Assembly: GCA_017409465.1 (NCBI GenBank)
Contig: JAFQSQ010000010.1
Location: 24,427 to 88,426 of the forward strand
DNA: 64,000 bases
Direction: 5' to 3'
DNA from: Akkermansia sp.
GTDB lineage: Bacteria; Verrucomicrobiota; Verrucomicrobiia; Verrucomicrobiales; Akkermansiaceae
Of this stretch, positions 1-8,820 are shown piece after piece. Positions within the stretch are counted from its first letter, which is position 1; each line of letters starts with the position of its first letter. A program made the position numbers and the translations under genes. The notes under the pieces are model-generated. The model was not told where the DNA came from, ran no database searches, and worked only from the letters and a program-made list of their open reading frames with translations.

Positions 1-50
1 GTCGCTCGCGATGTTGACTCAACTTTTTTTCAGCGTTTCACAATTTTGTG

Positions 51-79
51 TTGACTTTTGACGTGTATTAGAGTGTACT
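51..79 (+). promoter_or_regulatory. sigma70-type promoter of the dcw operon
   Basis: TTGACT (51-56), a 17-bp spacer and TGTACT (74-79). Transcription would start near 86, so the in-frame GTG at 81 is too far upstream to be the mraZ start. This supports the ATG at 108 or 129. No other good promoter was seen before murG, which fits one long operon. Confidence 0.65.
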
Positions 80-107
80 GGTGGTGACGCGAAGTGTACG
101 CAGAATA

Positions 108-578
108 ATGACAAATGAATCAACAGTGATGTTCACGGGCAACGTGACCCACAAACTGGATCCCAAGAGCAGATTGGCGATACCGGCGGGGTGGCGTGCA
201 GCCCAGGGCGTAGAGCTGAGCATCATCGATGCCATGAGTGATGGCTACCCGATTCTGAAGTGCTACACCCGCGAGGCGTTCGCCGAGAAAATCATGCAAA
301 TCCGCGTGCAGTCAGAAGCTCGTGGGATAGACCCGGGAGACATCGATCGCTACATCGGCATCATCACCGGCCGCAGCATTCAGGCCGAGGTCAGCAGTCA
401 AGGCAAGCTATTGATACCAAAGGCACAACGCGAACGAACAAAATTGACAGACACAGCAACAATTGTCGGTCGAGGGTCCTATTTTGAAATCTGGGCTCCG
501 GCGGACTTTGAGGCAGTGAACAGCCCGGAAGCCATTGCGAAACTGGAGCTCGATAAGCTCTTCCACATCTTGTCATGA
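108..578 (+). CDS. mraZ: MraZ, transcriptional regulator of the division/cell-wall cluster
   Basis: MraZ is a ring-forming DNA-binding protein of the SpoVT/AbrB fold that usually controls its own dcw operon. The two AbrB-like motifs are visible as HKLDPKSRLAIPAGWR near the N terminus and SSQGKLLIPKAQRERT about 90 residues later. The length (156 aa from this start) is normal for the family. The ATG at 108 is chosen because the promoter at 51-79 excludes the GTG at 81. The ATG at 129 (MFTGNVTHKLD) would match the family N terminus even better and cannot be excluded. It is first in the operon and its stop overlaps the start of rsmH in an ATGA, so the two are probably translationally coupled. Confidence 0.93.
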   Translation: MTNESTVMFTGNVTHKLDPKSRLAIPAGWRAAQGVELSIIDAMSDGYPILKCYTREAFAEKIMQIRVQSEARGIDPGDIDRYIGIITGRSIQAEVSSQGKLLIPKAQRERTKLTDTATIVGRGSYFEIWAPADFEAVNSPEAIAKLELDKLFHILS

Positions 579-2038
579 GCCGAGCCCTCGCATACACACA
601 TGCGCGCGCGAGCGCACCCGCAAGCACCTGCTACCGGGTGCTGATGTGGGAGGTCGGCAGCCTGAGCGAAACACAGCTCAACGAGTGGAAGGCCGCTCGC
701 ACGGAGCTGCTGGGGCAGATGCGCGATGCCGGCACCAAGGGAGCCCGCGGCACCCTGGCTCGACTGAGCAGCGAGCTGCGCGAGCTGTCCGCCCGCTACA
801 TCGAAGAGCCGCTGGCAGCCCGTAGCACCGCTGACACCCCGCAACACCTGGCTCCGCTGGCAATGGCGCTGCCGGCTGAGGAGAGCGTGCTGGGCTGGCA
901 GCTGACTACCGGCTATACCGAGCTGCTGGCCGAGCTGCGCGGCGAGGAAGGAATCGACGAGCTGCTGAAACGCCTGAAAGAAGCTACCCCTGAGCTGGAC
1001 TGGTACCCCACCCCGCTGGTGGAAGCCGTGAGTGCCGCCGAGGCTACCGAGCGCCTGGAGCAGCTGCGCCGCGACACGGAGGAGGCCGACACCGGTGACG
1101 ATGATGACGGCAATGAAGCCCTCCCCTTCCACCACGTGACCGTCCTGGCACACGAGGCCGTGGATGCCCTGTTGCCGGCTGAAGGCAAGGTGATAGTCGA
1201 CGCCACACTGGGCGGCGGCGGCCACAGCGAGCTGATACTGCAAGCCGGGGCCTCGGTGTGGGGAATCGACCAGGATCCCGCCGCCCGACGCGCCGCCCGC
1301 AAGCGCCTGGCGGTCTATGGAGACCGTCTGCAGGTGGTAGCAGGCAACTTCCGCAACGCTGTCGAGCTGCTCCGCGAACGCGGGGTGGAGCAGGTGGACG
1401 GGCTGCTGGCAGATATCGGCATCTCTTCCCCACAGGTGGACTGCGCCGAGCGCGGCTTCTCATTCCTCGCTGAAGGCCCGCTCGATATGCGGATGAACCC
1501 TTCTGCCCCGCTCAGCGCTGCCGACATCGTCAATACCTTTTCCGAAGCAGAAATTGCCGATATCCTCTGGCAATACGGCGAGGAACGCGCCAGCCGAGCC
1601 ATCGCCCGACGCATCGTCCAGGAACGCACGCGAAACCCTTTCTCCACCACCACACAGCTGGCCGAGCTCATCAGCAGCGTTCTGCCGCGCAAGGGTCGCC
1701 AGCACCCGGCTACCCGCAGCTTCCAGGCTCTGCGCATCGCCGTAAACGATGAGCTGGGTGCGCTGGAGGCACTGCTGGAAAGCGGCCTGAGCCTGCTGAA
1801 AAGCGGGGGTCGCTTCGCCGTCATCACCTTCCACAGTCTGGAGGACCGCGCCGTGAAGCGCTACTTCGACCGCGTCACCCGCCCGGAAATTGACCGCCCA
1901 GAGTGGCCGGCTCCCCGTCCGAACCCCGAGTACGCCGCCCGCCCGGTCTTCCGCAAACCCATCATCGCCGGCGAAGCCGAACTCAAGGCCAATCCCCGCG
2001 CCCGCAGCGCCAAGCTCCGCGTCATCGAAAAACTATAG
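575..2038 (+). CDS. rsmH: RsmH, 16S rRNA m4C1402 methyltransferase with long N-terminal extension
   Basis: SAM-dependent methyltransferase (MraW) that modifies C1402 of 16S rRNA in the small-subunit decoding centre. The catalytic part starts near residue 184 and is complete: DATLGGGGHS (SAM loop, about 209-218), LLADIGISSPQVD, RGFSFLAEGPLDMRMNP, HPATRSFQALRI and FAVITFHSLEDRAVKRYF. The first ~180 residues are extra: the family is normally about 310 aa and this ORF is 487. The extension is helical, charged and ends in an acidic DTGDDDDG linker. The first 23 residues look low-complexity, and the ATG at 644 (MWEVGSLSE) is an alternative start, but it still leaves about 160 extra residues. The start at 575 is kept because it forms an ATGA overlap with mraZ. 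Confidence 0.93.
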   Translation: MSRALAYTHARASAPASTCYRVLMWEVGSLSETQLNEWKAARTELLGQMRDAGTKGARGTLARLSSELRELSARYIEEPLAARSTADTPQHLAPLAMALPAEESVLGWQLTTGYTELLAELRGEEGIDELLKRLKEATPELDWYPTPLVEAVSAAEATERLEQLRRDTEEADTGDDDDGNEALPFHHVTVLAHEAVDALLPAEGKVIVDATLGGGGHSELILQAGASVWGIDQDPAARRAARKRLAVYGDRLQVVAGNFRNAVELLRERGVEQVDGLLADIGISSPQVDCAERGFSFLAEGPLDMRMNPSAPLSAADIVNTFSEAEIADILWQYGEERASRAIARRIVQERTRNPFSTTTQLAELISSVLPRKGRQHPATRSFQALRIAVNDELGALEALLESGLSLLKSGGRFAVITFHSLEDRAVKRYFDRVTRPEIDRPEWPAPRPNPEYAARPVFRKPIIAGEAELKANPRARSAKLRVIEKL

Positions 2039-2059
2039 TTTTCCCCACCACTTCTCACC

Positions 2060-2419
2060 ATGTCCTCTTCCCGTCCCTCCACTCGCTATGCCGGCCAGGT
2101 CAGCTTCAGCTTCCTGCTCTGGATGGTAGCCGTCGCATTCCTGGTATCTGCCGGCGGTGTGACCTACGCCAGTCTGAAAAGCCTGCAAGTTGCAGAACGC
2201 ACCGAAATCAACAATCTGCAGCGCGAAATCGCCGAGTGCAACATGAACATCAACCAGTACCGCGCCAAGACCAACGAGATGACTAATCGCTGGGCCATGC
2301 GCGACCGCCTCAGCCAGAACGGCTCCAGGCTGCAGGATATCACCCGCAATCAAATCGAGATTGCGCAGCGCATGAGCGACGGCTCCCGTATCACTTACAT
2401 CGAAGCGCCGCAACGCTGA
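2060..2419 (+). CDS. FtsL/DivIC-like single-pass division protein
   Basis: This 119-aa protein has a short cytoplasmic N terminus, one membrane segment (about residues 18-40, SFLLWMVAVAFLVSAGGVTY) and a periplasmic helix rich in Glu, Gln, Asn and Arg that looks like a coiled coil (about 45-110). FtsL proteins have this layout, bind FtsB/FtsQ and activate FtsW-FtsI, but diverge too much for motif identification. The call rests on topology and on its place between rsmH and ftsI, the classical ftsL slot. It starts 21 nt after rsmH and ends 23 nt before ftsI. Confidence 0.75.
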   Translation: MSSSRPSTRYAGQVSFSFLLWMVAVAFLVSAGGVTYASLKSLQVAERTEINNLQREIAECNMNINQYRAKTNEMTNRWAMRDRLSQNGSRLQDITRNQIEIAQRMSDGSRITYIEAPQR

Positions 2420-2442
2420 GTAATATCATCCCCCTTCACTGC

Positions 2443-4710
2443 GTGAAAACCAAGGTTCCATTTGCCGGGCGAAGCCTGCTGCTGTGTGTGATCATCATCC
2501 TGATCTCCAGCAGCATCGCCTATCGTCTGGTGGAACTGCAGATTGTGGATTCGCGCAACCACGGCCGCATCGCCGCCGATGAGCTCATCGACAAGGAAAG
2601 CATCCCGGCTCAGCGAGGTATCATCATGGATCGCCACGAGGAGATTCTGACCAACAATATCCAGAACGCGGAGCTGGTGGCCGACCGCTACCACCTGCGT
2701 GAGATTACCGTCGTAGTCGATGGTCTGGCCTATAATCACGCCTGCCACGACCCGCGCTGGGAAACCCTCAAGACCGACAAGGAACGCCGCAAGCTGGTAC
2801 GCGAACACCGGGCCAAGCTGCTGGAAAATGCCGAATACCGCATCAGTCGCGAGGAAAAAGCGGCTCTTCGCGCTCAGATTGACACCCGGGATGCCCGGAG
2901 TAATCGTCTCCTCAACTACGACCCCGATGTCTGCGAGTATTACTTCCGACAGCATGATAAGCTCGTGGCCGAGATATTGTACCGCCACCTCAGCCACATT
3001 CAGGTAGAAGAGACCCTGCCGGAACCCATCGTGCAGCCGACCACCCGCCGCGGACGGCAGAATGCCCGCAATATCACCCCGCCGGCTCCGCGCAAGCGGC
3101 TGCGCCCCATCACCCGCCAGGATATCATCGATAAGATTGCTCAACCGGAGATTACTGCTCACAATGCCCAGGCTGAGTCCACCGGGGCAGAACCGAAAAA
3201 ATATACCAATCGTATCATACTGGCCAATAATCTCAGCTTCGACACAGCTGATAAAATCCGCGAGGCTCTCAAGGCAGCGCGAATCCGCGGCATTGTCGTA
3301 CAATCAAGTCTGCGTCGCAACTACGTCATGCCCAAGATGCTCTGCCATGTGCTGGGCTACGTCAATCACGAAAACAAGGGCATGAGCGGCGTGGAAGCCT
3401 ACTTCCACAGCTATCTCAACGGGGTCGACGGCATGCGCGAATATCGGCACAATGCCCGCGGCCAGGTACTGGCCAATGAAGACGACCGCTACATGGCGCC
3501 CAAGCATGGACTCAATATCCGCCTCACCATCGATATGCGACTGCAAGCCATCGTGGAGCAGGAACTGGATGCCGGCATGCGCCAGTTCCGCGCCAAACGC
3601 GGCTGTATGATTGTCGTAGACCCCAAGACCGGCGATATCCTGGCCATGGTGAGTCGCCCGGCCTTCGACCTGAATACCAAGGAGCTCATCACCCACGAAG
3701 GGTCATTTGCCCGAGGCACAGTCAAGGATTCTCAGGGAAATACCGTAACGGGTGATTTCAATTTCGCCTGCCAGACCCGCTATGAGCCGGGCTCGACGTT
3801 CAAAGTCATCGCCGTGACGGCGGCACTCGACAAAAAGCTGCTCAACATTCACTCCTACATCAACTGCTCGCCTTTCTCTGTGGGCTATGGTTCCAAGCCC
3901 ATCAATGACCGGCCGTTCAACTACGGAAGCCTGCCGGTGTGGGGTGTACTGGCCAAGTCCAGCAACCCGGGAGCGGCTAATATCGCCCTGAAGGCCAAAT
4001 GGCCCAACTACAAGAGCTATCTCGAAAAATACGGGCTGGATAAGCCCGTGGGTATCGACCTGCCCAGCGGCGGTGCCTGTCTCGTGGCAGACGGCTCCAA
4101 TATCGTCAACTATTCCCGTATCGCCTACGGCTACTCCGTGGCCGTATCACCGCTGCACATGGCCATGGTCTATGCCACCATCGCCAACGATGGCGTGCGG
4201 ATGAAACCGCGTCTCATCGACCGTATCATCGCCTCTGATGGTTCTGTATACGATGCCTGCACCCCCGCTGAGGGAGTGCGGGTCATGAGCCCCAAGACGG
4301 CGGCAGACCTGCGATTTGCCCTCGAAACCGTCACTCGCGGGGCCAAGGAAAACGGCGAACCCGTACGCCGTGGCACTGCTACGGCGGCAGCCATCCCGGG
4401 CTACCGTATCGGCGGCAAAACCGGCACAGCCAAAAAAGTAAAAGACGGCGGCGGCTACTATGACAACCTCTATACGGTCTCGTTTGCAGGCGTTCTCCCC
4501 ATCAACGACCCGAAACTGGTGGTGATGACCGTCATCGACGAGCCGCACCCCACCGATCGCAACCCCGGCGGCGGTACGGTAGCGGCCCCCATCTTCCGGG
4601 CTGCAGCGGAACGTATGATACAGGTACTCAACCTGCCGCCCAGTGACCCCGAAGCCTACGAAAAATACCTCGCTGAAAAAGCCGGGGCTGACACGCAAAT
4701 CAAGAAATAA
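2443..4710 (+). CDS. ftsI: FtsI/PBP2-type penicillin-binding protein, septal transpeptidase
   Basis: Class B PBP that cross-links septal peptidoglycan with FtsW. It has an N-terminal membrane anchor (about 9-27), a PBP dimerisation region starting at AQRGIIMDRHEEIL, and a transpeptidase domain with all three active-site motifs: STFK at 451-454, SSN at 506-508 and KTGT at 659-662. At 755 aa it is longer than typical FtsI (about 580-650). The extra sequence is mainly a charged region at about 100-250, including a basic stretch near TTRRGRQNARN. The start is a GTG 23 nt after the ftsL-like gene; no better in-frame start was seen. It is named FtsI rather than an elongation PBP2 from its dcw position. 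Confidence 0.93.
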   Translation: MKTKVPFAGRSLLLCVIIILISSSIAYRLVELQIVDSRNHGRIAADELIDKESIPAQRGIIMDRHEEILTNNIQNAELVADRYHLREITVVVDGLAYNHACHDPRWETLKTDKERRKLVREHRAKLLENAEYRISREEKAALRAQIDTRDARSNRLLNYDPDVCEYYFRQHDKLVAEILYRHLSHIQVEETLPEPIVQPTTRRGRQNARNITPPAPRKRLRPITRQDIIDKIAQPEITAHNAQAESTGAEPKKYTNRIILANNLSFDTADKIREALKAARIRGIVVQSSLRRNYVMPKMLCHVLGYVNHENKGMSGVEAYFHSYLNGVDGMREYRHNARGQVLANEDDRYMAPKHGLNIRLTIDMRLQAIVEQELDAGMRQFRAKRGCMIVVDPKTGDILAMVSRPAFDLNTKELITHEGSFARGTVKDSQGNTVTGDFNFACQTRYEPGSTFKVIAVTAALDKKLLNIHSYINCSPFSVGYGSKPINDRPFNYGSLPVWGVLAKSSNPGAANIALKAKWPNYKSYLEKYGLDKPVGIDLPSGGACLVADGSNIVNYSRIAYGYSVAVSPLHMAMVYATIANDGVRMKPRLIDRIIASDGSVYDACTPAEGVRVMSPKTAADLRFALETVTRGAKENGEPVRRGTATAAAIPGYRIGGKTGTAKKVKDGGGYYDNLYTVSFAGVLPINDPKLVVMTVIDEPHPTDRNPGGGTVAAPIFRAAAERMIQVLNLPPSDPEAYEKYLAEKAGADTQIKK

Positions 4711-4735
4711 CCCTCTCTCCACTCACGTAATTATC

Positions 4736-6259
4736 ATGATGAACATGAAGCGCCTTTTCTCCATTCTCTCCGGAGCTACCATCACCGGTACGCTCAAAAA
4801 ACCATTGAGCCTGCTGACGGATGACAGCCGCAAGGTGATTCCGGGCTGCTGTTATGTTGCCGTCAAGGGCACTCAGTTTGACGGACACACCGCCATCGAG
4901 GGCGCTATTGCCTCCGGCGCTGCCGCCATTGTGGCGGAAACACCCGTGACCACCATGGCTCAGGAAAAAGGGGTCATGTGGATACAGGTAGCAGACACGC
5001 ATCTGGCCGATGGGCTGCTGATGAGCGAGTGGAACGGTACTCCCTCTGATGAAATGATTGTACTGGGTGTCACCGGCACCAATGGTAAGACCACCATCAG
5101 CTACCTTACCAATGCCATCTTCCGCGCCGTCTGGCAGCGCGCCGGGCTCATCGGTACCATCATGTACGATGACGGTGCTCGCCGTACCCCTTCTCACAAC
5201 ACCACCCCCGGCTGCGCCGAGTTGCAGCGCATGCTCGCCGACATGGTGAAAAACGGCTGCCGCGCCGTCGCTATGGAGGTATCCTCCCATGCCCTGCACC
5301 AGCAGCGCACCGCCGGCACCCGCTTCCGCGTGGGTATCTTTACCAACCTGACCCAGGACCATCTGGACTACCACGGCACCATGGAGGAATACTATGAGGC
5401 CAAGAAGCAGCTCTTCATCCGCATGGCAGCCGACAAGACAAGCAAGGCGGTGGCCGTCATCAATATCGATGATGAATACGGACGCCGACTGGCTGAGGAG
5501 ATGCGCCCGCTCATGCGGGTGCGTACATTCGGTACGGCAGCGGATGCCGATTTCCGCGCAGAGCCCAAGCTGGTATCGCTGAAAGGCAGCCAGTATGAGC
5601 TGACTTATCAGGGGCGCTCCTATCTGGTGCGCACCCCGCTCATCGGCGCGTTCAACCTCTCCAACAGCCTGGCCGCACTGGCGGGCGTAGTGGCAGCAGG
5701 GGTCGGCATACAGGATGCCATCAGCTGCCTGGCGCAGTCACCGCAGGTACCGGGTCGTATGGAGCTGGTCAGCAGCGTGAACAACGTGCAGTGCTTTGTG
5801 GACTACGCCCACACCCCGGATGCCGTGGAGAACGTCTGCCGCACCATGAAGGAGCTCTGCCGCTCCGGGCGGGTCATCACCATCTTCGGCTGCGGCGGTG
5901 ACCGCGACCGCACCAAGCGCCCGCTCATGGGCGAAGCCGCTGCGCGCTACAGCGACATCTGCCTGGTCACGAGCGACAATCCCCGCACGGAAGACCCGGA
6001 GGCCATCATCGATGAAATCATGCCCGGCATCCCCGCCGCCAAGCAGCACCGCATCACCGACCGCGAGGAGGCCATCCGCGCCGCTCTGACCATGGCTCGC
6101 CCGGGGGATGTGGTTCTCATTGCCGGCAAGGGGCATGAGAATTACCAGATTTTCGCCACGGAAACCATCACCTTCTCAGATTCCGCCGTCGTACGCAAGT
6201 ACTACGAAGAGAAGAACCCGGAAGGCATCAGCGTGCCCTCCCGTAAACCCGGCCACTAA
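4736..6259 (+). CDS. murE: MurE, UDP-MurNAc-L-Ala-D-Glu:meso-DAP ligase
   Basis: Cytoplasmic ATP-dependent ligase adding the third amino acid of the stem peptide. The Mur ligase ATP loop GVTGTNGKTT is at about 111-120. DNPR at about 414-417 is the meso-diaminopimelate-binding motif, which predicts DAP-type peptidoglycan. AGKGHENYQIF near the C terminus is also typical of MurE. The frame is open upstream into ftsI, but the clustered ATGs at 4736, 4739 and 4745 lie just after the ftsI stop and precede the conserved MKRLFSILSG start, so one of these is used. MurF follows 12 nt downstream. Confidence 0.95.
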   Translation: MMNMKRLFSILSGATITGTLKKPLSLLTDDSRKVIPGCCYVAVKGTQFDGHTAIEGAIASGAAAIVAETPVTTMAQEKGVMWIQVADTHLADGLLMSEWNGTPSDEMIVLGVTGTNGKTTISYLTNAIFRAVWQRAGLIGTIMYDDGARRTPSHNTTPGCAELQRMLADMVKNGCRAVAMEVSSHALHQQRTAGTRFRVGIFTNLTQDHLDYHGTMEEYYEAKKQLFIRMAADKTSKAVAVINIDDEYGRRLAEEMRPLMRVRTFGTAADADFRAEPKLVSLKGSQYELTYQGRSYLVRTPLIGAFNLSNSLAALAGVVAAGVGIQDAISCLAQSPQVPGRMELVSSVNNVQCFVDYAHTPDAVENVCRTMKELCRSGRVITIFGCGGDRDRTKRPLMGEAAARYSDICLVTSDNPRTEDPEAIIDEIMPGIPAAKQHRITDREEAIRAALTMARPGDVVLIAGKGHENYQIFATETITFSDSAVVRKYYEEKNPEGISVPSRKPGH

Positions 6260-6271
6260 CACCGCAACACC

Positions 6272-7669
6272 ATGACTCACCTTTCCACCGGCAACCTGAT
6301 AGCAGCCACGGGCGGCACCGCCGTGGTGACAGGCGACCGTGCCATCACCGCAGGAGTCACCACAGACAGCCGCGCCATTGCGCCCGGCTGCGTCTTTGTG
6401 GCGCTGTGCGGCGAGCGGTTCGACGGCAACTGCTTTGCCGCCGAAGCCTCCCGGAAGGGAGCCGCTGCCGTGGTCGTGTCCCGTGTGGAGGGTGAATTTG
6501 CGCCGGGCTGCACCGTTGTGCAGGTGCAGGACACCCTGACAGCCCTGCAGAGTCTGGCCGCCTGGTGGAGAGAGCAGCTGGAACCGCTGGCCGTGGTGGG
6601 GCTCACCGGCTCCTCCGGCAAGACCAGCACCAAGGACATGTGCCTCTCCGTCCTCTCGCAGAAGTTCCGCGCCCTGGCCACCAAGGGGAACCTGAACAAC
6701 CACATCGGCGTGCCGCTCTCCATCCTCTCCACCCCGGAGGGCACAGAAGCCGCCATCTGGGAAATGGGCATGAACCATGCGGGCGAGCTCGCCCCACTCT
6801 GCGGCATGACCCGCCCACGCATCGGCATCATCACCACCATCGGCTCCGCTCACATGGAATACCTGGGCAGCCGGGAAGCCATTGCAGAGGAGAAATGCAC
6901 CGTGGCTCGCGCCCTGCCGACAGATGGTTACATGATTTACCCGGCGCATGATGACTTTGCGGGCTACATCGCCGCGCAGACCACGGGCATACCCCTGCCC
7001 GTGGGGGGGCAGGACTGTGCCGTGCGGGCGCTCAACCCGCGCAGCACCGCCACCGGCACCACCTACACCCTGCATATCGACGGGCAGGAAGAGGTGGAGA
7101 TTGCCCTGCCCGTGCCGGGCGCACACATGGTGAGCAACAGCCTGCTGGCCGCTGCCGCCGGCTGGAAACTGGGCTGCACCCCGCAGCAGATTGCCGCCGG
7201 ACTCTCTGCCGCTACCCTCACACACGGGCGACTGGCCTGCCGACAGGTGGACGGCTACATCGTGGTGGATGACACCTACAACGCCAACCCCGAAAGCATG
7301 AAAGCCGCGCTGGAAACCGTGGCCGCGCTCAAGGATGCCCGCCGCTGTATCGCCGTGCTGGGCAAGATGGGCGAGCTGGGGACAGGTGGAATCGCCGCCC
7401 ATGCGGACATGGGACGCTGCGCGGCGGAACTGGGCTACGCCGCCGTAGTGGTGGTGGGTGCCGCCTGTGCAGAAACGGAGGCCCTGTGCAACGCCGCCGC
7501 AGAAAAGATACAGGCTCGCCGTGTGGACACCCCGGCAGAGGCCGCCGATATCCTGAAAAGCCTCATGCAGCCGGGTGATGCCCTGCTCTTCAAAGGTTCC
7601 CGCTCCGCCGGCATGGAGCGCACCATGTATGAACTCTTCCCCTCTCTGAACCCCAAACAATCATCATAA
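6272..7669 (+). CDS. murF: MurF, UDP-MurNAc-tripeptide:D-Ala-D-Ala ligase
   Basis: Adds the D-Ala-D-Ala dipeptide to complete the UDP-MurNAc-pentapeptide in the cytoplasm. The N-terminal Mur fold carries TTDSRAIAPGCVFVAL, the ATP loop is GLTGSSGKTSTKD (about 110-122), and the Mur ligase central motif is recognisable at IWEMGMNHAGEL. VDDTYNANPESMKAAL is a strong MurF signature. The length of 465 aa is normal. It lies 12 nt after murE and 3 nt before mraY, so it is co-transcribed. Confidence 0.95.
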   Translation: MTHLSTGNLIAATGGTAVVTGDRAITAGVTTDSRAIAPGCVFVALCGERFDGNCFAAEASRKGAAAVVVSRVEGEFAPGCTVVQVQDTLTALQSLAAWWREQLEPLAVVGLTGSSGKTSTKDMCLSVLSQKFRALATKGNLNNHIGVPLSILSTPEGTEAAIWEMGMNHAGELAPLCGMTRPRIGIITTIGSAHMEYLGSREAIAEEKCTVARALPTDGYMIYPAHDDFAGYIAAQTTGIPLPVGGQDCAVRALNPRSTATGTTYTLHIDGQEEVEIALPVPGAHMVSNSLLAAAAGWKLGCTPQQIAAGLSAATLTHGRLACRQVDGYIVVDDTYNANPESMKAALETVAALKDARRCIAVLGKMGELGTGGIAAHADMGRCAAELGYAAVVVVGAACAETEALCNAAAEKIQARRVDTPAEAADILKSLMQPGDALLFKGSRSAGMERTMYELFPSLNPKQSS

Positions 7670-7672
7670 GCT

Positions 7673-8806
7673 ATGCTGTATTTTCTGAATATCCCCGGTG
7701 AAATCCTGTTACTGCTGGCTCTGCTGCTACCGTTTATCGGCTCACTCATCATCGGGCCGAAACTCATCGCCGTGCTGCGTGCCATGAAGGCAGGCCAGCC
7801 CATCCGCGAGGCTCGTAAGGGCGTGCTTGCCCCGGAGCATCAGAGCAAGGTGGGCACTCCCACCATGGGCGGGCTCATGCTCATCGGGCTTGTGCTGCTG
7901 ACGGCGCTGCTGGTGTGCGACCTCACTGACCCGATGATCCAGTGCTGCCTGCTGGTCACGGCTGTAACAGCTTTCCTGGGATTCCTGGATGACTACACCA
8001 AAATCACCAAAAAGAGCTCCGACGGCGTCAGCGGCTGGTTCAAGATTGCCCTTCAAACCCTTGCCGCCATTGGCTGTGCCTCCTACCTGTACAACAGCAT
8101 GCCGGGAATAACGGAAGTGATGATTCCGTTCTACGGCATGGTAGACTTCGGCATTCTCTTCATCCCCTTTGCCCTGCTGGTCATCATCGGCACCTCCAAT
8201 GCCGTGAACCTGACGGATGGTCTGGATGGTCTGGCCAGTGGCTGTACCATCATCACCAGCGTGGCCTATGTGGTAGTCACGGCAGCTCTGTCTTTCAGTG
8301 TCGATATCAGCCTGCCCTGCTTTATCATCGCCATCATCTCTGCCTGCAGCGGCTTCCTGTGGTTCAACTGCAATCCGGCACGCGTGTTCATGGGTGATAC
8401 GGGCTCGCTGGCCCTCGGCGGTGCGCTGGGCACCATCGCCATCTGCACCCATTCCGCCTTCATCCTGGTGATTATCGGCGGTGTGTTCGTGGCAGAGGCC
8501 CTCTCCGTGATGATTCAGGTGGGCTGGTTCAAGGTGTCCCGCAAGCTGTACGGCGAGGGTCGCCGCTTCTTCCGCATGGCCCCCATCCACCACCACTTCG
8601 AGAAGGGCGGCCTGAGCGAGACGCAGGTCTGCGTGCGTTTCTGGATTGTTTCATTCTTCCTGGCCACGTTCGGCCTCGTGGTCATGGGCATCACACAGAT
8701 GCTGGACATGGAACGCCAGATGAAGGCCTCGCCAATCATGGTCGTGCCGGAGCCTGTAGGGGAGGCTCCTATGCCGGAACCCGTCTCTACTGCTGACAAC
8801 AACTGA
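7673..8806 (+). CDS. mraY: MraY, phospho-MurNAc-pentapeptide translocase
   Basis: Polytopic inner-membrane enzyme that transfers phospho-MurNAc-pentapeptide to undecaprenyl phosphate, forming lipid I. It has about ten hydrophobic segments and the signature motifs GTPTMGG, FLDDYTKITKKSSDG (catalytic Asp pair, about 105), NAVNLTDGLDGLASG (about 178) and the histidine motif APIHHHFEKGG (about 303). The length of 377 aa is normal. The C-terminal ~35 residues (PEPVGEAPMPEPVS) form a Pro/Glu-rich tail that looks like a local addition. It starts 3 nt after murF. Confidence 0.96.
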   Translation: MLYFLNIPGEILLLLALLLPFIGSLIIGPKLIAVLRAMKAGQPIREARKGVLAPEHQSKVGTPTMGGLMLIGLVLLTALLVCDLTDPMIQCCLLVTAVTAFLGFLDDYTKITKKSSDGVSGWFKIALQTLAAIGCASYLYNSMPGITEVMIPFYGMVDFGILFIPFALLVIIGTSNAVNLTDGLDGLASGCTIITSVAYVVVTAALSFSVDISLPCFIIAIISACSGFLWFNCNPARVFMGDTGSLALGGALGTIAICTHSAFILVIIGGVFVAEALSVMIQVGWFKVSRKLYGEGRRFFRMAPIHHHFEKGGLSETQVCVRFWIVSFFLATFGLVVMGITQMLDMERQMKASPIMVVPEPVGEAPMPEPVSTADNN

Positions 8807-8820
8807 TTCTGCATATCGTC

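Noticed and set aside
81..107. GTG start of mraZ at 81
   Set aside because: It lies upstream of the transcription start predicted from TTGACT-17-TGTACT, and the family begins later.
585..620. Alternating purine-pyrimidine tract (CACACATGCGCGCGCG) as a Z-DNA signal
   Set aside because: It is short and lies inside coding sequence; no independent support.
6176..7660. 494-aa open frame antisense to murF
   Set aside because: It is the shadow of a GC-rich gene; it has no motif, and murF on the other strand is certain.
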